Shown here in pieces: positions 17,244 to 26,156 of a stretch of 64,000 bases of DNA. The notes under the pieces are model-generated. The model searched no databases. It worked only from the letters and a program-made list of their open reading frames with translations, and was not told the origin of the DNA. This stretch comes from JAHEGP01 sp963751595 (GTDB lineage: Bacteria > Pseudomonadota > Gammaproteobacteria > Pseudomonadales > JAHEGP01): contig CAVVVC010000002.1 in NCBI GenBank assembly GCA_963751595.1, positions 372,001 through 436,000 of the forward strand, given 5' to 3'. Position 1 is the first letter of the stretch. The number at the start of each line of letters is the position of its first letter. The translations under genes were made by a program, and so were the position numbers.

Positions 17244-18680
17244 TTAACCCACCGACCCCTCGAGGCTGACTTCAAGCAATTTACCAGCCTCCACGGCGAA
17301 CTCCATGGGCAACTCCTTGAACACTTCCTTGCAGAAGCCGTTGACGATCATCGACACGGCTTTCTCTGCGTCGATACCCCGTTGCTGGCAGAGGAAAAGC
17401 TGGTCTTCGCTGACTTTCGAGGTGGTGGCCTCGTGTTCGATTACCGCGCTGGGGTTTTTACTCTCGATGTAGGGGAAGGTATGCGCGCCGCAGCGATCAC
17501 CGATCAGCAGCGAGTCGCACTGGGTGTAGTTGCGTGCCCCACTGGCGCGGGGATTCATCCTCACCAGGCCCCGGTAAGCGTTTTGGCTTTGGCCTGCCGA
17601 GATGCCCTTGCTGATGATGGTCGACCGGGTGTTTTTCCCCATGTGGATCATCTTGGTGCCTGTGTCCGCCTGTTGGAAATTGTTGGTCAGGGCCACCGAG
17701 TAGAATTCGCCAACGCTGTCGTCGCCACGGAGCACCACTGACGGGTACTTCCAGGTGATGGCAGAGCCGGTTTCCACCTGTGTCCAGGAGATACGGGACC
17801 GCTGGTGACAGACGCCGCGCTTGGTCACGAAATTGTAGATCCCGCCCTTACCCTGCTTGTCTCCGGGGTACCAGTTCTGCACGGTGGAATACTTGATTTG
17901 GGCGTCGTCCAGCGCAACCAACTCGACCACCGCGGCATGGAGCTGGTTTTCGTCCCGCATCGGCGCGGTGCATCCCTCGAGGTAGCTCACGTGACTACCT
18001 TCGTCTGCGATGATGAGGGTGCGCTCGAACTGTCCGGTATTGGCCTCGTTGATGCGAAAGTAGGTCGACAACTCCATGGGGCAACGGACGCCCCTGGGGA
18101 TGTAGACAAACGATCCATCGCTGAATACCGCAGAATTGAGGGCGGCGTAAAAGTTGTCGCGCCGCGGCACCACGCTGCCCAGGTATTTCTTCACCAGCTC
18201 GGGGTACAGGTGAACGGCTTCGGAGATGGAGCAAAAGAGAACGCCCGCCTCCTGTAGTTTTTTCTTGAAGGTAGTGCCCACCGACACCGAGTCGAAAACG
18301 ACATCGACGGCGACACCGGCGAGGGCTTCCTGCTCGTGAAGGGGAATGCCCAGTTTCTCGTAAGTTCGAAGCAACTCAGGGTCGACTTCGTCAAGACTTT
18401 TGGGCCGATCCTCCATACTTTTCGGCGACGAGTAATAGGAAACAGCATCAAAATCAATTTTCGGGTGCTTGAGGTGCGCCCAGGAAGGCTCCGACATTTT
18501 GCACCAGTCCCTATATGCCTGCAAACGCCACTCCAGCAACCATTCAGGCTCGTTTTTCTTCGCCGAAATGAAGCGAACAATGTCTTCATTCAAGCCGGGG
18601 GGAAGGGTGTCCGCCTCGACATCGGTGACAAAGCCGGCGGCGTAGTCGTTTTCGAGGTAGGCGTTGATTTGGTCAGACAT
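17244..18680 (-). CDS. sufB: SufBCD scaffold subunit SufB
   Basis: 478 aa. Core scaffold protein on which the Fe-S cluster is assembled. Family segments are intact (NEPEWLLEWRLQAYR, YIPRGVRCPMELSTYFRIN, SYLEGCTAPMRDENQLHAAVVELVA, CDSLLIGDRCGAHTFPYIE, EHEATTSKVSEDQLFLCQQRGI). Several conserved Cys are present, among them the one in GDRCGAHTFPY. First structural gene after the regulator, 127 bases below it. Confidence 0.96.
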   Translation of the reverse strand: MSDQINAYLENDYAAGFVTDVEADTLPPGLNEDIVRFISAKKNEPEWLLEWRLQAYRDWCKMSEPSWAHLKHPKIDFDAVSYYSSPKSMEDRPKSLDEVDPELLRTYEKLGIPLHEQEALAGVAVDVVFDSVSVGTTFKKKLQEAGVLFCSISEAVHLYPELVKKYLGSVVPRRDNFYAALNSAVFSDGSFVYIPRGVRCPMELSTYFRINEANTGQFERTLIIADEGSHVSYLEGCTAPMRDENQLHAAVVELVALDDAQIKYSTVQNWYPGDKQGKGGIYNFVTKRGVCHQRSRISWTQVETGSAITWKYPSVVLRGDDSVGEFYSVALTNNFQQADTGTKMIHMGKNTRSTIISKGISAGQSQNAYRGLVRMNPRASGARNYTQCDSLLIGDRCGAHTFPYIESKNPSAVIEHEATTSKVSEDQLFLCQQRGIDAEKAVSMIVNGFCKEVFKELPMEFAVEAGKLLEVSLEGSVG

Positions 18681-18807
18681 CGCGTATTACCGTCTATTTT
18701 ACTCGGGGCGCCGCATGTTTCAGCGGCAAAACAACGGCCGCATTAATGGGCAGCCCGCGCAATGCTTGACTACGCGGCTGCCAAAACAGGTTTCCAGCGA
18801 TGCCGCG

Positions 18808-19290
18808 TCAAGGAATGGCAGAAGCGTCCATTCCGGTCCCTCGCTGCTCAGCATGGGCCTGCAGCGCGACTCTGGTTTCCTCCCGGTCGGTGTGCCGAAG
18901 GATGAGATCCGCCAGCGTAATCCCGCCCAGAAACTCCTCGAGCTGCGCACTGAGATCCATCCAAAGGTGATGGGTCAGGCAAGTTTCGCCCTGCTGACAG
19001 TCACCACGGGTTTTGCACCGGGTCGCATCAATGGACTCATTCACCGCCAGTATGATGTCGGCGATGCTGATGTGGTCGATGCTCTTCCCCAGTTGGTAAC
19101 CCCCGCCCGGTCCACGGAAGCTGGTGACCAACTCGTTGCGCCGGAGTCGGGAGAACAGTTGCTCGAGATAGGACAGGCTTATTCCCTGACGATCGGAGAT
19201 GTGGACGAGTTTTACCGGCCCGTCGTGGGCATTTAAAGCCAGATCGAGCACAGCGTTTACAGCGTAACGGCCCTTCGTAGTCAGTTTCAC
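18808..19290 (-). CDS. iscR: Rrf2-family Fe-S sensing regulator, IscR type
   Basis: 160 aa from the GTG at 19290, giving the family-typical VKLTTKGRYAVNAVLDLA start; an ATG at 19332 would add 14 residues unlike the family. An Rrf2 winged helix is followed by three cysteines in IDATRCKTRGDCQQGETC, spaced C-x5-C-x5-C like the cluster ligands of IscR. With a [2Fe-2S] cluster it would repress, and without it derepress, the suf genes below. An IscR-box-like sequence lies about 40 bases upstream of its start. Confidence 0.92.
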   Translation of the reverse strand: MKLTTKGRYAVNAVLDLALNAHDGPVKLVHISDRQGISLSYLEQLFSRLRRNELVTSFRGPGGGYQLGKSIDHISIADIILAVNESIDATRCKTRGDCQQGETCLTHHLWMDLSAQLEEFLGGITLADLILRHTDREETRVALQAHAEQRGTGMDASAIP

Positions 19291-19331
19291 GGTCGGTACC
19301 CTATCGATTGAATAGTGAATGGAATGGTGCA

Positions 19332-19356
19332 ATAACCCAGTAAAAAAGTCAAGTAA
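19332..19356 (-). promoter_or_regulatory. IscR type-1-like binding site at the suf operon promoter
   Basis: On the minus strand this reads TTACTTGACT, then TTTTTACTGGGTTAT. Against the E. coli IscR type-1 consensus as I recall it (ATASYYGACT-RWWWY-AGTCRRSTAT), 20 of 25 positions agree, including the GACT core. It contains TTGACT, a good -35 hexamer, so bound holo-IscR would block the promoter. Autoregulation of iscR-suf is inferred. Confidence 0.6.
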
Positions 19357-19460
19357 AAGCCCTTAGAGCCTGACAGGCCTTTGCGTCCGCCAGAGGCATG
19401 ATACTCACCCTCCAATACGCTCGAAACCCGCATTTGGACTCCAGAGCGCCAGGGTTCAGG

Positions 19461-20489
19461 TCAGAACAATAGTTTGAAGTGGATTCTTGAGGCCAACGAC
19501 GACTGCATCGGCGCAGATCGTATCCGGTGGTAGGTCAGTTGCATGTCCGGGGTTATCTCCAGGTAAGGCGTGAGCGGCAGGCGATAGTATATTTCCAGAG
19601 CGTGGGAGCCTTGCCCGGAATTGCTTGACTGTTCGTGGGCATAGGCAATCCCTGTGACCGCCCGGCGGTTCCAGGGCAGTCCAGACAGATCAATGCCGGT
19701 TGAAGCGCTCGTCTCGCTGTCGCCGGTCGCTTCATCCTGCTGATACCGCAGATTGAGAAAAGGGGACCAATGGATTTGATGGTTGAAATGCTGCGCAAGG
19801 CCGAGGGTGACGCCATTACTTTGCGCGCTACTGTCTAAAGGTTGACGACGCCAGGCCGTCAAATGCAACTGTTGGGAGGAAGGGCCGGGCCCGCTCGGCC
19901 GGTAGCCTACTCCCAGGGCGTAAAGATAAGCACTGCGATCTGCATCGTCGCTATTCATGCGCTGCAGGATATCCTCGTGAACACCGGCAGTAATCGCCAG
20001 GCGAGGGTTGGGTTTCAAGGAGCTGAGGGCGCCGAAGCCCTGGCTCGGCAGGGGCAGCGCGTTGCTTGGGGCAATCGAGGCCTGGAGGTGCCGGCGTTCT
20101 CCCAGGCTTGGATACAGGTTGCTGCTTGCTAACCAACCGATTTGATATTCAAGGGATGACGATGATGGCGCATCCGCCGCAGCTTGCGTGCTGAACGAAG
20201 ATTCCTCCGCACCCGGTTGCGCATTCGGGGTGCCTTGCTGCGGTAAACCCGTCGATGGGGTACCAGACGTGGCGCTGCTCTCCATCGAAATGAAGCTCGG
20301 CGGGGGTAGGGGGTTGACTCCAGTGTTTTCACTTCGGGTTGCAGCCTCCAATGAATTCGCCGACGTAGCGCTGAAGATGAGATACAGCGTAAGCGAAGTC
20401 TGTCGCAGCCTGAGTTCACCCGTTAGGTAGGTTGAGTGTTCGGCGGATACCTTACAAGCGCCAGGAGCGCAATCGCAATTCTGGATCAA
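19461..20489 (-). CDS. OprB-like outer-membrane porin with a low-complexity N-terminal region
   Basis: 342 aa if translation begins at the TTG at 20489 (AAGGA about ten bases upstream). A hydrophobic, signal-like stretch (TSLTLYLIFSATSANS) is followed by about 60 residues rich in Ser, Pro, Thr and Gln, then a barrel-like part with alternating strands. The end, ALEIYYRLPLTPYLEITPDM through HFKLLF, resembles carbohydrate-selective OprB porins and has a terminal Phe as outer-membrane proteins do. Shorter than full OprB (over 400 aa), so possibly a reduced relative. Start uncertain. Confidence 0.65.
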   Translation of the reverse strand: MIQNCDCAPGACKVSAEHSTYLTGELRLRQTSLTLYLIFSATSANSLEAATRSENTGVNPLPPPSFISMESSATSGTPSTGLPQQGTPNAQPGAEESSFSTQAAADAPSSSSLEYQIGWLASSNLYPSLGERRHLQASIAPSNALPLPSQGFGALSSLKPNPRLAITAGVHEDILQRMNSDDADRSAYLYALGVGYRPSGPGPSSQQLHLTAWRRQPLDSSAQSNGVTLGLAQHFNHQIHWSPFLNLRYQQDEATGDSETSASTGIDLSGLPWNRRAVTGIAYAHEQSSNSGQGSHALEIYYRLPLTPYLEITPDMQLTYHRIRSAPMQSSLASRIHFKLLF

Positions 20490-21327
20490 AGCGGGAAATT
20501 CCTTATTGGGGGCCGCTTCGCCACTTGCACAGCAGCTGCTTGTAACGTGCCCGCTCCTCGTGATCCGAACAACTATAGCTGCGGTTGGGTGCCCTGCTAG
20601 TTCCGTGCCCTGGCCTGGTCAATGGAAAATCAAAATTTGTGAACTGTGAGGCAAACGGACATTTGTTTCCGCCTCCGCATGGCCCTTATCGCTTCCTGAA
20701 CTTGCTCGCCGTTTTACATCAGCGCAGCGATGAATCGCGGCGCGTGTTGACCGTTGTCTAACGCATGTATTCATTGGCATCAGGTAAGCATGTCCCTGAT
20801 TTCCGTAGCTCCCTCAGTCAGCGCTCCGGGTGACGGAACAACCAGAGCGTTAGGCTGTGTAGCCTGGAGCATGGCTATGCTGAGGGACCCGGTTTGGGTT
20901 TAATGCCTTCATTGACCTGTTAGAGCTCGATTAACCTCATGCTGGCTGACCCCGGGTTTTTGCCAATGACATAAATGCTCGCTGTAGTACATTAATCGCT
21001 CAATCTAGAATCCCTTTTCTAGGGGTTGGCGTATAAACTAGCGTTTCAGTTAGGGCGCAATGACCGACACAAATGGCACCGAAGTGGTGCTTCCACTCAA
21101 AGCCGTATCCACCTGCGCCGGAATGATCAAAGAGCGATTCCATGGAAGGGTTTCTCAAGGAAAAAGCCGATTAGCACGGCCCGCGTGAACTGGTTCGCAA
21201 CTTCGCGGTGAGGCCCGACCTGCGATCAGTTTGCATCGTATTATTGTAGGCGCGACCACTGCCAGGGAATGTGTCGGTCACATAGCGTAGTAACGCGGAA
21301 AGAAAGCACTAATCTGGGGTTTAAGAC
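20490..21327. other. 0.84 kb intergenic stretch without a convincing gene
   Basis: Lies between the divergent porin and FHA genes. It is less GC-rich than its surroundings and has frequent stops in all frames; a 61-codon frame at 21026-21211 has an Arg/Ser/Trp-rich composition unlike protein. A small perfect stem CTAGAA...TTCTAG lies at 21005-21022. It must carry the promoters of both neighbours, but I cannot place them with confidence. It may be a decayed gene. Confidence 0.5.
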
Positions 21328-22032
21328 ATGGCGTTTTTGCAGGTTTACTTCAATTCAACGCTTGAATATGAATTCGAGCTGCGTGACAAGGTAACGACAG
21401 TCGGTCGGAGCCCGGATTGCGATGTCGTTATCGACAACTCCGGTGTGTCCGAATTACATGCCCGAATACGACGCATTGGTAAAGCCGTAGTGGTTGAAGA
21501 TGCTGCGAGCACCAACGGCGTCTACGTCAATGGAGAGCGTGTGCACAGCAAGTACCTCAATTACGGTGACGACATCAGCGTGTTGAAACACCAGTTGCGA
21601 CTGGTGGCAGAGCCAGGTGGTAAAGGACACGATAAACCTATTCCCGCGCCCACCAGGCAAACGGTAGATAAGACAACCTTGCTTGACGCCGGCATGCTGA
21701 ACGATGCGTTGGGTAAACTTGAACGGCAGCGGGAGGCGTTTCTCCAACTCGATAGCGGTGTGCAGGGAATGCGCCACAACTATCAGATCAAAAAGCCGGT
21801 ATTCAAAATTGGCAAGTCGCGTGATTGCGATCTGTATACGGAGGGGTGGTTCGCGCCTTCGCTTGCGGCAAGGATTCAGCGCCGGGCTGACGGCTATTAC
21901 ATCGAACCCCACGCTGGCGGCAAAGTGCGTGTAAACGGTATGCCCAGGGCTGGAGAAATCAAACTGGAGGACGGTGACGGCCTCACGATCCGCCAATTGG
22001 CGCTGACTTTTCGCGAGTGCCTTGGCACCTGA
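21328..22032 (+). CDS. Tandem FHA-domain protein
   Basis: 234 aa, cytosolic, two phosphothreonine-binding FHA domains. Domain 1 (residues about 15-85) keeps the diagnostic residues: GRSPDCDVVID, SELHARI and DAASTNGVYVNG. Domain 2 (about 150-232) is weaker: IGKSRDCDL is present, but the usual SRxHxxI is SLAARI and the TNG loop is GKVRVNG, so phosphopeptide binding there is doubtful. FHA proteins read the output of Ser/Thr kinases; a kinase and PP2C phosphatase are encoded 15-19 kb away, so a shared pathway is possible. It stands alone here. Confidence 0.88.
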   Translation: MAFLQVYFNSTLEYEFELRDKVTTVGRSPDCDVVIDNSGVSELHARIRRIGKAVVVEDAASTNGVYVNGERVHSKYLNYGDDISVLKHQLRLVAEPGGKGHDKPIPAPTRQTVDKTTLLDAGMLNDALGKLERQREAFLQLDSGVQGMRHNYQIKKPVFKIGKSRDCDLYTEGWFAPSLAARIQRRADGYYIEPHAGGKVRVNGMPRAGEIKLEDGDGLTIRQLALTFRECLGT

Positions 22033-22223
22033 TAGCTGGCCTTTTTCGGATGAGAAGTGTGCTGCAACGTTGGATTTTAGCGCGGCTATTTCTTCTAACA
22101 GAAAGCATTTAGCGCGTGATGATTAGGGCTTACTTGAGGGGAGGAGGCCCTCAGCTTGACCCCGGTGCTTCTGACGGGGGCAATCGCAAAACAACGGGAC
22201 GCGCCTCCCCGAGAGTCGTGATG

Positions 22224-23759
22224 TTACCCAAATGGCTGCGGGCTCTCCTCGCCGAAGATTTGCTCGCCGGGAGCCCAGCAAGCATGAAATCCACTGGGCA
22301 CACGTTGGGGTAGGTGTATGCGGGCGACCGGTCCCTGCCTGATGTCTCTTGCATCGAACACCTGGCACTCGGATTTCCACTTCTTGGTGTCCGTTACCAG
22401 CGTAATCAGATAGCCATCGTCTTCGTCGCTGTCGCGCCCGGCACCCTGGCGCGGCGCAAAAGGAGCCTCGCTGCCGTATACGCCCTCTCCATAAAGCCAC
22501 TTGTCATACTGCCCACTATCGTTATTGTACTTGACCAGCCCATTGAAGCGCAGGGTATGCCCGCCCTCGTGTAGCAGGGGAATGCGCTGGTGATAGGAGT
22601 AACGGCTCTTGATCCCGTGGAAGAGCGGATTGCTCTTGTTGAACTCGGTATTCAGGTCATCGATGTTGCCTTCGCGGACTTCGCCGGTCCTGAGGTTGAA
22701 GCGCCAGCGATAGGCGTTTGCCTCCAGCCGCATATAAGCCAGCATGTGGGACAGTTCGCCATTGTCTGCCCGGGCGTCGGGCATCGGATTGACCGAGCGG
22801 CAGCCATCCATCACCACCCATTCGCCGGCTTCCCAGCAGTTGCTGACATGCAGGATATAGCAGGGCTCGCATTCGAACCAACGTACATCACGGGTGCCTC
22901 CAAGGCGGGGGATGATGCCGAAGCGGGCAGGTATGTCACGGTGGAAACTTAGCACCCGCATACCGTGGCGGCGCAACACATTGATGTCGTGAAAAAACGG
23001 TAAGTCATGGAGAACGGCAAAGTTGGTGGTGAAGCCGATATCGTGGGGCAGGCGGGGGCCGGGCAGGTCGATGGCAACTTCGTGTATCAGTTTGCCACGA
23101 GCATCTGCTACCCCGTAGGTCATATAGGGCGGTTCGTCACCGTAATCGAAGAACAAGAGCTCACCGGTAGCCCAGTCGACCTTGGAGTGCGCCGACATGC
23201 GCCGCGAGGCCCGACCCTCGAGCTCGTAGGGGGCGATTGTCGCAAGGCTGTTGGGGTCGAGCTTGTAAGGATTGCCGGCGTTATACCACAGGCTCATCAG
23301 GGCGTTGTTGTAACAGAAGATATCTGTATTCGAGGTGTCTTTAATCGGAAAATGCGGTAACGAAAAATCGAAGGGGCCCATGACACCCGGCCAAATTGCC
23401 CGCTTTTCCTCGTGCTCGGCTGCCAGTGCGGCGGTGGCAACGTAGCGATTTCGGTAGCTGGCAACACCATCGCGGAAGTACACGCCGTGCACCATCCCGT
23501 CGCCGTCAAAGGGGTGGTAGCGGTTGTTCGGTTTGAACACGGGGTTGGGCCCGTTTCTGAAATATGCGCCATACAGGTCCGGCGGCAATTCCCCGGTTAC
23601 AGGTAGCTGGCTCGCCTCCACCTCGCGCGCTACGGGCGCATACATGCCGTGAAGATAAGGGTTGTCGAGTTGGTAAATCCAGGGTTGGGTATCGTCCAGG
23701 TAAGGCACCGCGCCGAGGCACTGCTCGGTAAGGCTGAAATGTATGGCTTTTGACTCCAT
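22224..23759 (-). CDS. Carotenoid oxygenase family (RPE65/lignostilbene dioxygenase-like)
   Basis: 511 aa from the ATG at 23759, which has AAGGAG seven bases upstream; a frame continuing to 23828 is not needed. Non-haem iron dioxygenase of the seven-bladed propeller family, cleaving C=C bonds in carotenoids, apocarotenoids or stilbenes. The four iron His are visible: HSKVDWATGELLFF, HDIGFTTNFAVLHD, HVSNCWEAGEWVV and the terminal SGFHACW. N-terminal AYFRNGPNPVFKP and HPFDGDGMVHGV are family hallmarks. No signal peptide. No carotenoid biosynthesis genes are nearby, so the substrate is open. Confidence 0.93.
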   Translation of the reverse strand: MESKAIHFSLTEQCLGAVPYLDDTQPWIYQLDNPYLHGMYAPVAREVEASQLPVTGELPPDLYGAYFRNGPNPVFKPNNRYHPFDGDGMVHGVYFRDGVASYRNRYVATAALAAEHEEKRAIWPGVMGPFDFSLPHFPIKDTSNTDIFCYNNALMSLWYNAGNPYKLDPNSLATIAPYELEGRASRRMSAHSKVDWATGELLFFDYGDEPPYMTYGVADARGKLIHEVAIDLPGPRLPHDIGFTTNFAVLHDLPFFHDINVLRRHGMRVLSFHRDIPARFGIIPRLGGTRDVRWFECEPCYILHVSNCWEAGEWVVMDGCRSVNPMPDARADNGELSHMLAYMRLEANAYRWRFNLRTGEVREGNIDDLNTEFNKSNPLFHGIKSRYSYHQRIPLLHEGGHTLRFNGLVKYNNDSGQYDKWLYGEGVYGSEAPFAPRQGAGRDSDEDDGYLITLVTDTKKWKSECQVFDARDIRQGPVARIHLPQRVPSGFHACWAPGEQIFGEESPQPFG

Positions 23760-24031
23760 TGTCGACTCCTTGGATGCCCGGGGTTTGGATCCGCTGCCTG
23801 CCGCTGATCCTTCCGTTGGCAAATTCACGGTAACAACCCGCAGGCAGGGTGCCGGGCGTTAGCTCACCGCGGCGCGAGGAAATGAAACGGAGCCCACGGT
23901 CGAGATTGAGGCTACCGGACCGGCGGCGAAAAAACCACGCGGGCTTCTTCACGAAACCCGATCTTGCCCGTGAGCCAATGGCTGCCACTCAGGGGTAGGG
24001 CTTTGCTCGCGGGAATCGCGGGGCGTTGGAA

Positions 24032-24201
24032 CGAATGGCACTGACTTAAGCCGATTCGGGTGTCCATCGGCAGGACCTTCTCCGACAGGGATGTCGGCGC
24101 AGAGCCCCCATGTACCGGTTTACGGCGTGTCCTGACTGGGTAGACACCCACAGCGACGAGCTGAAAATCCTATGCTTTTCTCCTCAAGTAAGTGCCATTC
24201 G
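24032..24201 (-). repeat. MITE-like palindromic repeat, copy 2 (inverted)
   Basis: About 170 bp, the reverse orientation of copies 1 and 3. The ends read CGAATGGCACTGACTTAAG and CAAGTAAGTGCCATTCG. The inner inverted repeat, the GGCTCTGCGCCGACA loop and the GGAGAAAAGCATAGGATTTTC block near one end are shared with the other copies. It separates the oxygenase and the lipoprotein gene; the lipoprotein TAG stop lies two bases past its edge, inside CTAG. Confidence 0.88.
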
Positions 24202-24203
24202 CC

Positions 24204-25181
24204 CTAGAAGTCCGGCAGACCGGGCAGGCCGTCCGGTAAACCTGGCAAGTCACCCGGAACGCCGGGCAAGCCGGGCAGGCTGGGAATACTGGGTAACTTG
24301 CTGAAGCCATCCGGTATCTCAAACAGGCTGTCGGGCTGGTCGCCCTCGACGATATCCTTGAGTGTCATCAGGAAGGTCCGCTCGGCCTGACCGTCCTTGA
24401 TGACCACCTCAGCCTGCACCAGAATGCCGCTGCGGCTTACCCAGTAGAAGCCCTCACCCCGATTACCCTCGTTATCCTCGGCGACGATGCGGTACTTGTC
24501 GGTGACCAGGCCACTGATGGTCTCGGTGCCGACCTTGCTGTATTCGATGATGTTGAGATCGTCACCCGCCTGGTCAGCGAACTGATCGAGGCTGATTTCC
24601 GAATAAAATTTTTGCGCCAGGAACAATTGCCACGCGACATTGAGATCTTCGCGGTTAATAAAGACCAGGGTCTGACCCGCTTGCGTGATTTCCAGGCGCA
24701 TCTTGTCGGGCTCGGCATATTCCTTCATGGAAAATGTGCCCTGCTCACTGCGCAGTTCCCGGGTGGCCGAGTAAGACGCCTGTGAGCCTTCGAGGGGCCA
24801 CTCTTCCCCACCGCTGCCCGAGTCCTGGGTAAACACCGCTGTCAGGCTGGGCATGGTCTTCCCCCAGAAATCGAATACCGTGCCCCCCGGTATTTCGAAG
24901 CCACAGTCGGTCATGTTGGGATCCGTGACATCGGTGCAGTAGTTTTCCCATCGGCTGAACTGCCATCCACTGCGGGGTACGGCGAAGTAGGTCTCTCTAT
25001 AAGCCGACACGACGGTGTTTTTGGTGCAGTTGGTGTTGCCCGCCTGGAATTCTTCCAGCAGACAGTTGCGGTCTCCGCTGGCGGACAGCACGTCTCCCTG
25101 GCCGACGATTTCGATAGGATGATCGCACGCCGCAACAAAAAACAGTGCGCCGGCGACAAAAGCTGCTTTGTACCCTCTCAT
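24204..25181 (-). CDS. Lipoprotein with Gly-Leu-Pro-rich C-terminal tail
   Basis: 325 aa from the ATG at 25181. Signal peptide and lipobox (GALFFVAACDHP) put the lipidated Cys near residue 20. Four further Cys in the first 110 residues (NCLLEEF, TNCTKN, NYCTDV, DCGFEI) suggest two disulfides. The middle (MRLEITQAGQTLVFINREDLNVAWQL..., ISGLVTDKYRI...GFYWVSRSGILVQAEV) resembles outer-membrane lipoprotein-binding DUF4412/LolA-type beta folds. The last 25-30 residues are a LPGLPG/LPD repeat. The stop codon lies in the CTAG next to MITE-like copy 2. Role unknown. Confidence 0.75.
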   Translation of the reverse strand: MRGYKAAFVAGALFFVAACDHPIEIVGQGDVLSASGDRNCLLEEFQAGNTNCTKNTVVSAYRETYFAVPRSGWQFSRWENYCTDVTDPNMTDCGFEIPGGTVFDFWGKTMPSLTAVFTQDSGSGGEEWPLEGSQASYSATRELRSEQGTFSMKEYAEPDKMRLEITQAGQTLVFINREDLNVAWQLFLAQKFYSEISLDQFADQAGDDLNIIEYSKVGTETISGLVTDKYRIVAEDNEGNRGEGFYWVSRSGILVQAEVVIKDGQAERTFLMTLKDIVEGDQPDSLFEIPDGFSKLPSIPSLPGLPGVPGDLPGLPDGLPGLPDF

Positions 25182-25309
25182 TAACACCACCCCGTAGATC
25201 GGATTCATGTCTACTGCACGGGTCTAATCTAACATGTTGGTAAGGGGGTAAAGAACGCACCTGTTAGAACTATTTGGAATGAAAACGGTGGTTTATATGG
25301 TCAAAGACA

Positions 25310-25368
25310 GTAAAAATAGCAGGGTCTTCCGGGCCCGGTGCGGGCTTCTGTTTCTCGCGGGAGACCCT
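25310..25368 (-). terminator. Rho-independent-type terminator after the DUF533 gene
   Basis: Arms AGGGTCTCCC and GGAAGACCCT (minus strand) pair over ten bases with one G-U; an inner stem GCCCG/CGGGC sits in the loop; a T-rich tract (GCTATTTTTAC) follows directly. It lies 20 bases below the DUF533 stop codon. Confidence 0.6.
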
Positions 25369-25387
25369 GGGAGCGGCTTGACCGCGC

Positions 25388-26089
25388 TCAGGCTTCCGCC
25401 ATGGCCTCGCTGACCTGTTGCTGCAATTGTTGCGCCAGACCCTGCGGCAGTTGCAGGGAGTTCGCGAGTTTATCGAGGTGCGCCAGCTCAGCGGGGTGAT
25501 CAGGATCGATTGCCATGCAGGAGGCCAGGTACAGTTCAGATTTCTGCTCTATCGATTGCACGCCCTGGGTCAGCTCTTCGACCGTGATCGGGTTGCGCAT
25601 CAAATCGAACAACATGGCCTTCATGTCGTTGGACATCGACATGTTTTCAACCGCTTTGAAGATTCGCTCCTGCTCGACCTCATCGATGTGACCATCGGCC
25701 TTGGCGGCCATGATCATGGCTTTGACCAGCCGAAGCTGGAAGTCGCCAGACAGGGTTTCGTCCCGGGTGAAGGCGCTGGCATCCAGGGTGGCAGGCGCGG
25801 TTTGAGTATCCTGGGTGGCACCGTGTTGCCAGTTCTGGTAAGCCTTGTAGGCCATGGTGCCGAGCACGGCGGCGCCACCATACTTCGCCGCCTTCCCGGC
25901 CACCTTGCGAGCCGACTTGTTGCTCAGGAGCAGGGCCATGATGCCCCCGGCAGCGGCGCCCGCCGCCAGTCCCCCGGGCATTTGATTGCCCTCCCTTGCC
26001 GGACTGCCCTGTTCACCCGGGGGTTGCGCGGACGCGTTTTGGGGGTTTATAGCCCCCAGGAATTGATTGAGCAGGTTTTGTAAATCCAT
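25388..26089 (-). CDS. DUF533 / YebE-like protein with TerB fold
   Basis: 233 aa. A Gly/Ala-rich hydrophobic segment (GGLAAGAAAGGIMALLLS, then KYGGAAVLGTMAYKAYQNW) is followed by the C-terminal TerB-like domain (LRLVKAMIMAAKADGHIDEVEQERIF, ELYLASCMAIDPDHPAELAHLDKLA). E. coli YebE is an envelope-stress-induced inner-membrane-associated protein of unknown biochemistry. Third gene of the HPF-BI-1 transcript, 67 bases below BI-1. Confidence 0.88.
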   Translation of the reverse strand: MDLQNLLNQFLGAINPQNASAQPPGEQGSPAREGNQMPGGLAAGAAAGGIMALLLSNKSARKVAGKAAKYGGAAVLGTMAYKAYQNWQHGATQDTQTAPATLDASAFTRDETLSGDFQLRLVKAMIMAAKADGHIDEVEQERIFKAVENMSMSNDMKAMLFDLMRNPITVEELTQGVQSIEQKSELYLASCMAIDPDHPAELAHLDKLANSLQLPQGLAQQLQQQVSEAMAEA

Positions 26090-26156
26090 GATGTGATGCC
26101 TCCGTTGCCCTGTTAAGCGTTTGAATCAGCGTGGCCGCTTATCATGCCAGATTGCT

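Noticed and set aside
21026..21211. 61-codon plus-strand reading upstream of the FHA gene
   Set aside because: Arg/Ser/Trp-rich, no ribosome site, no family.
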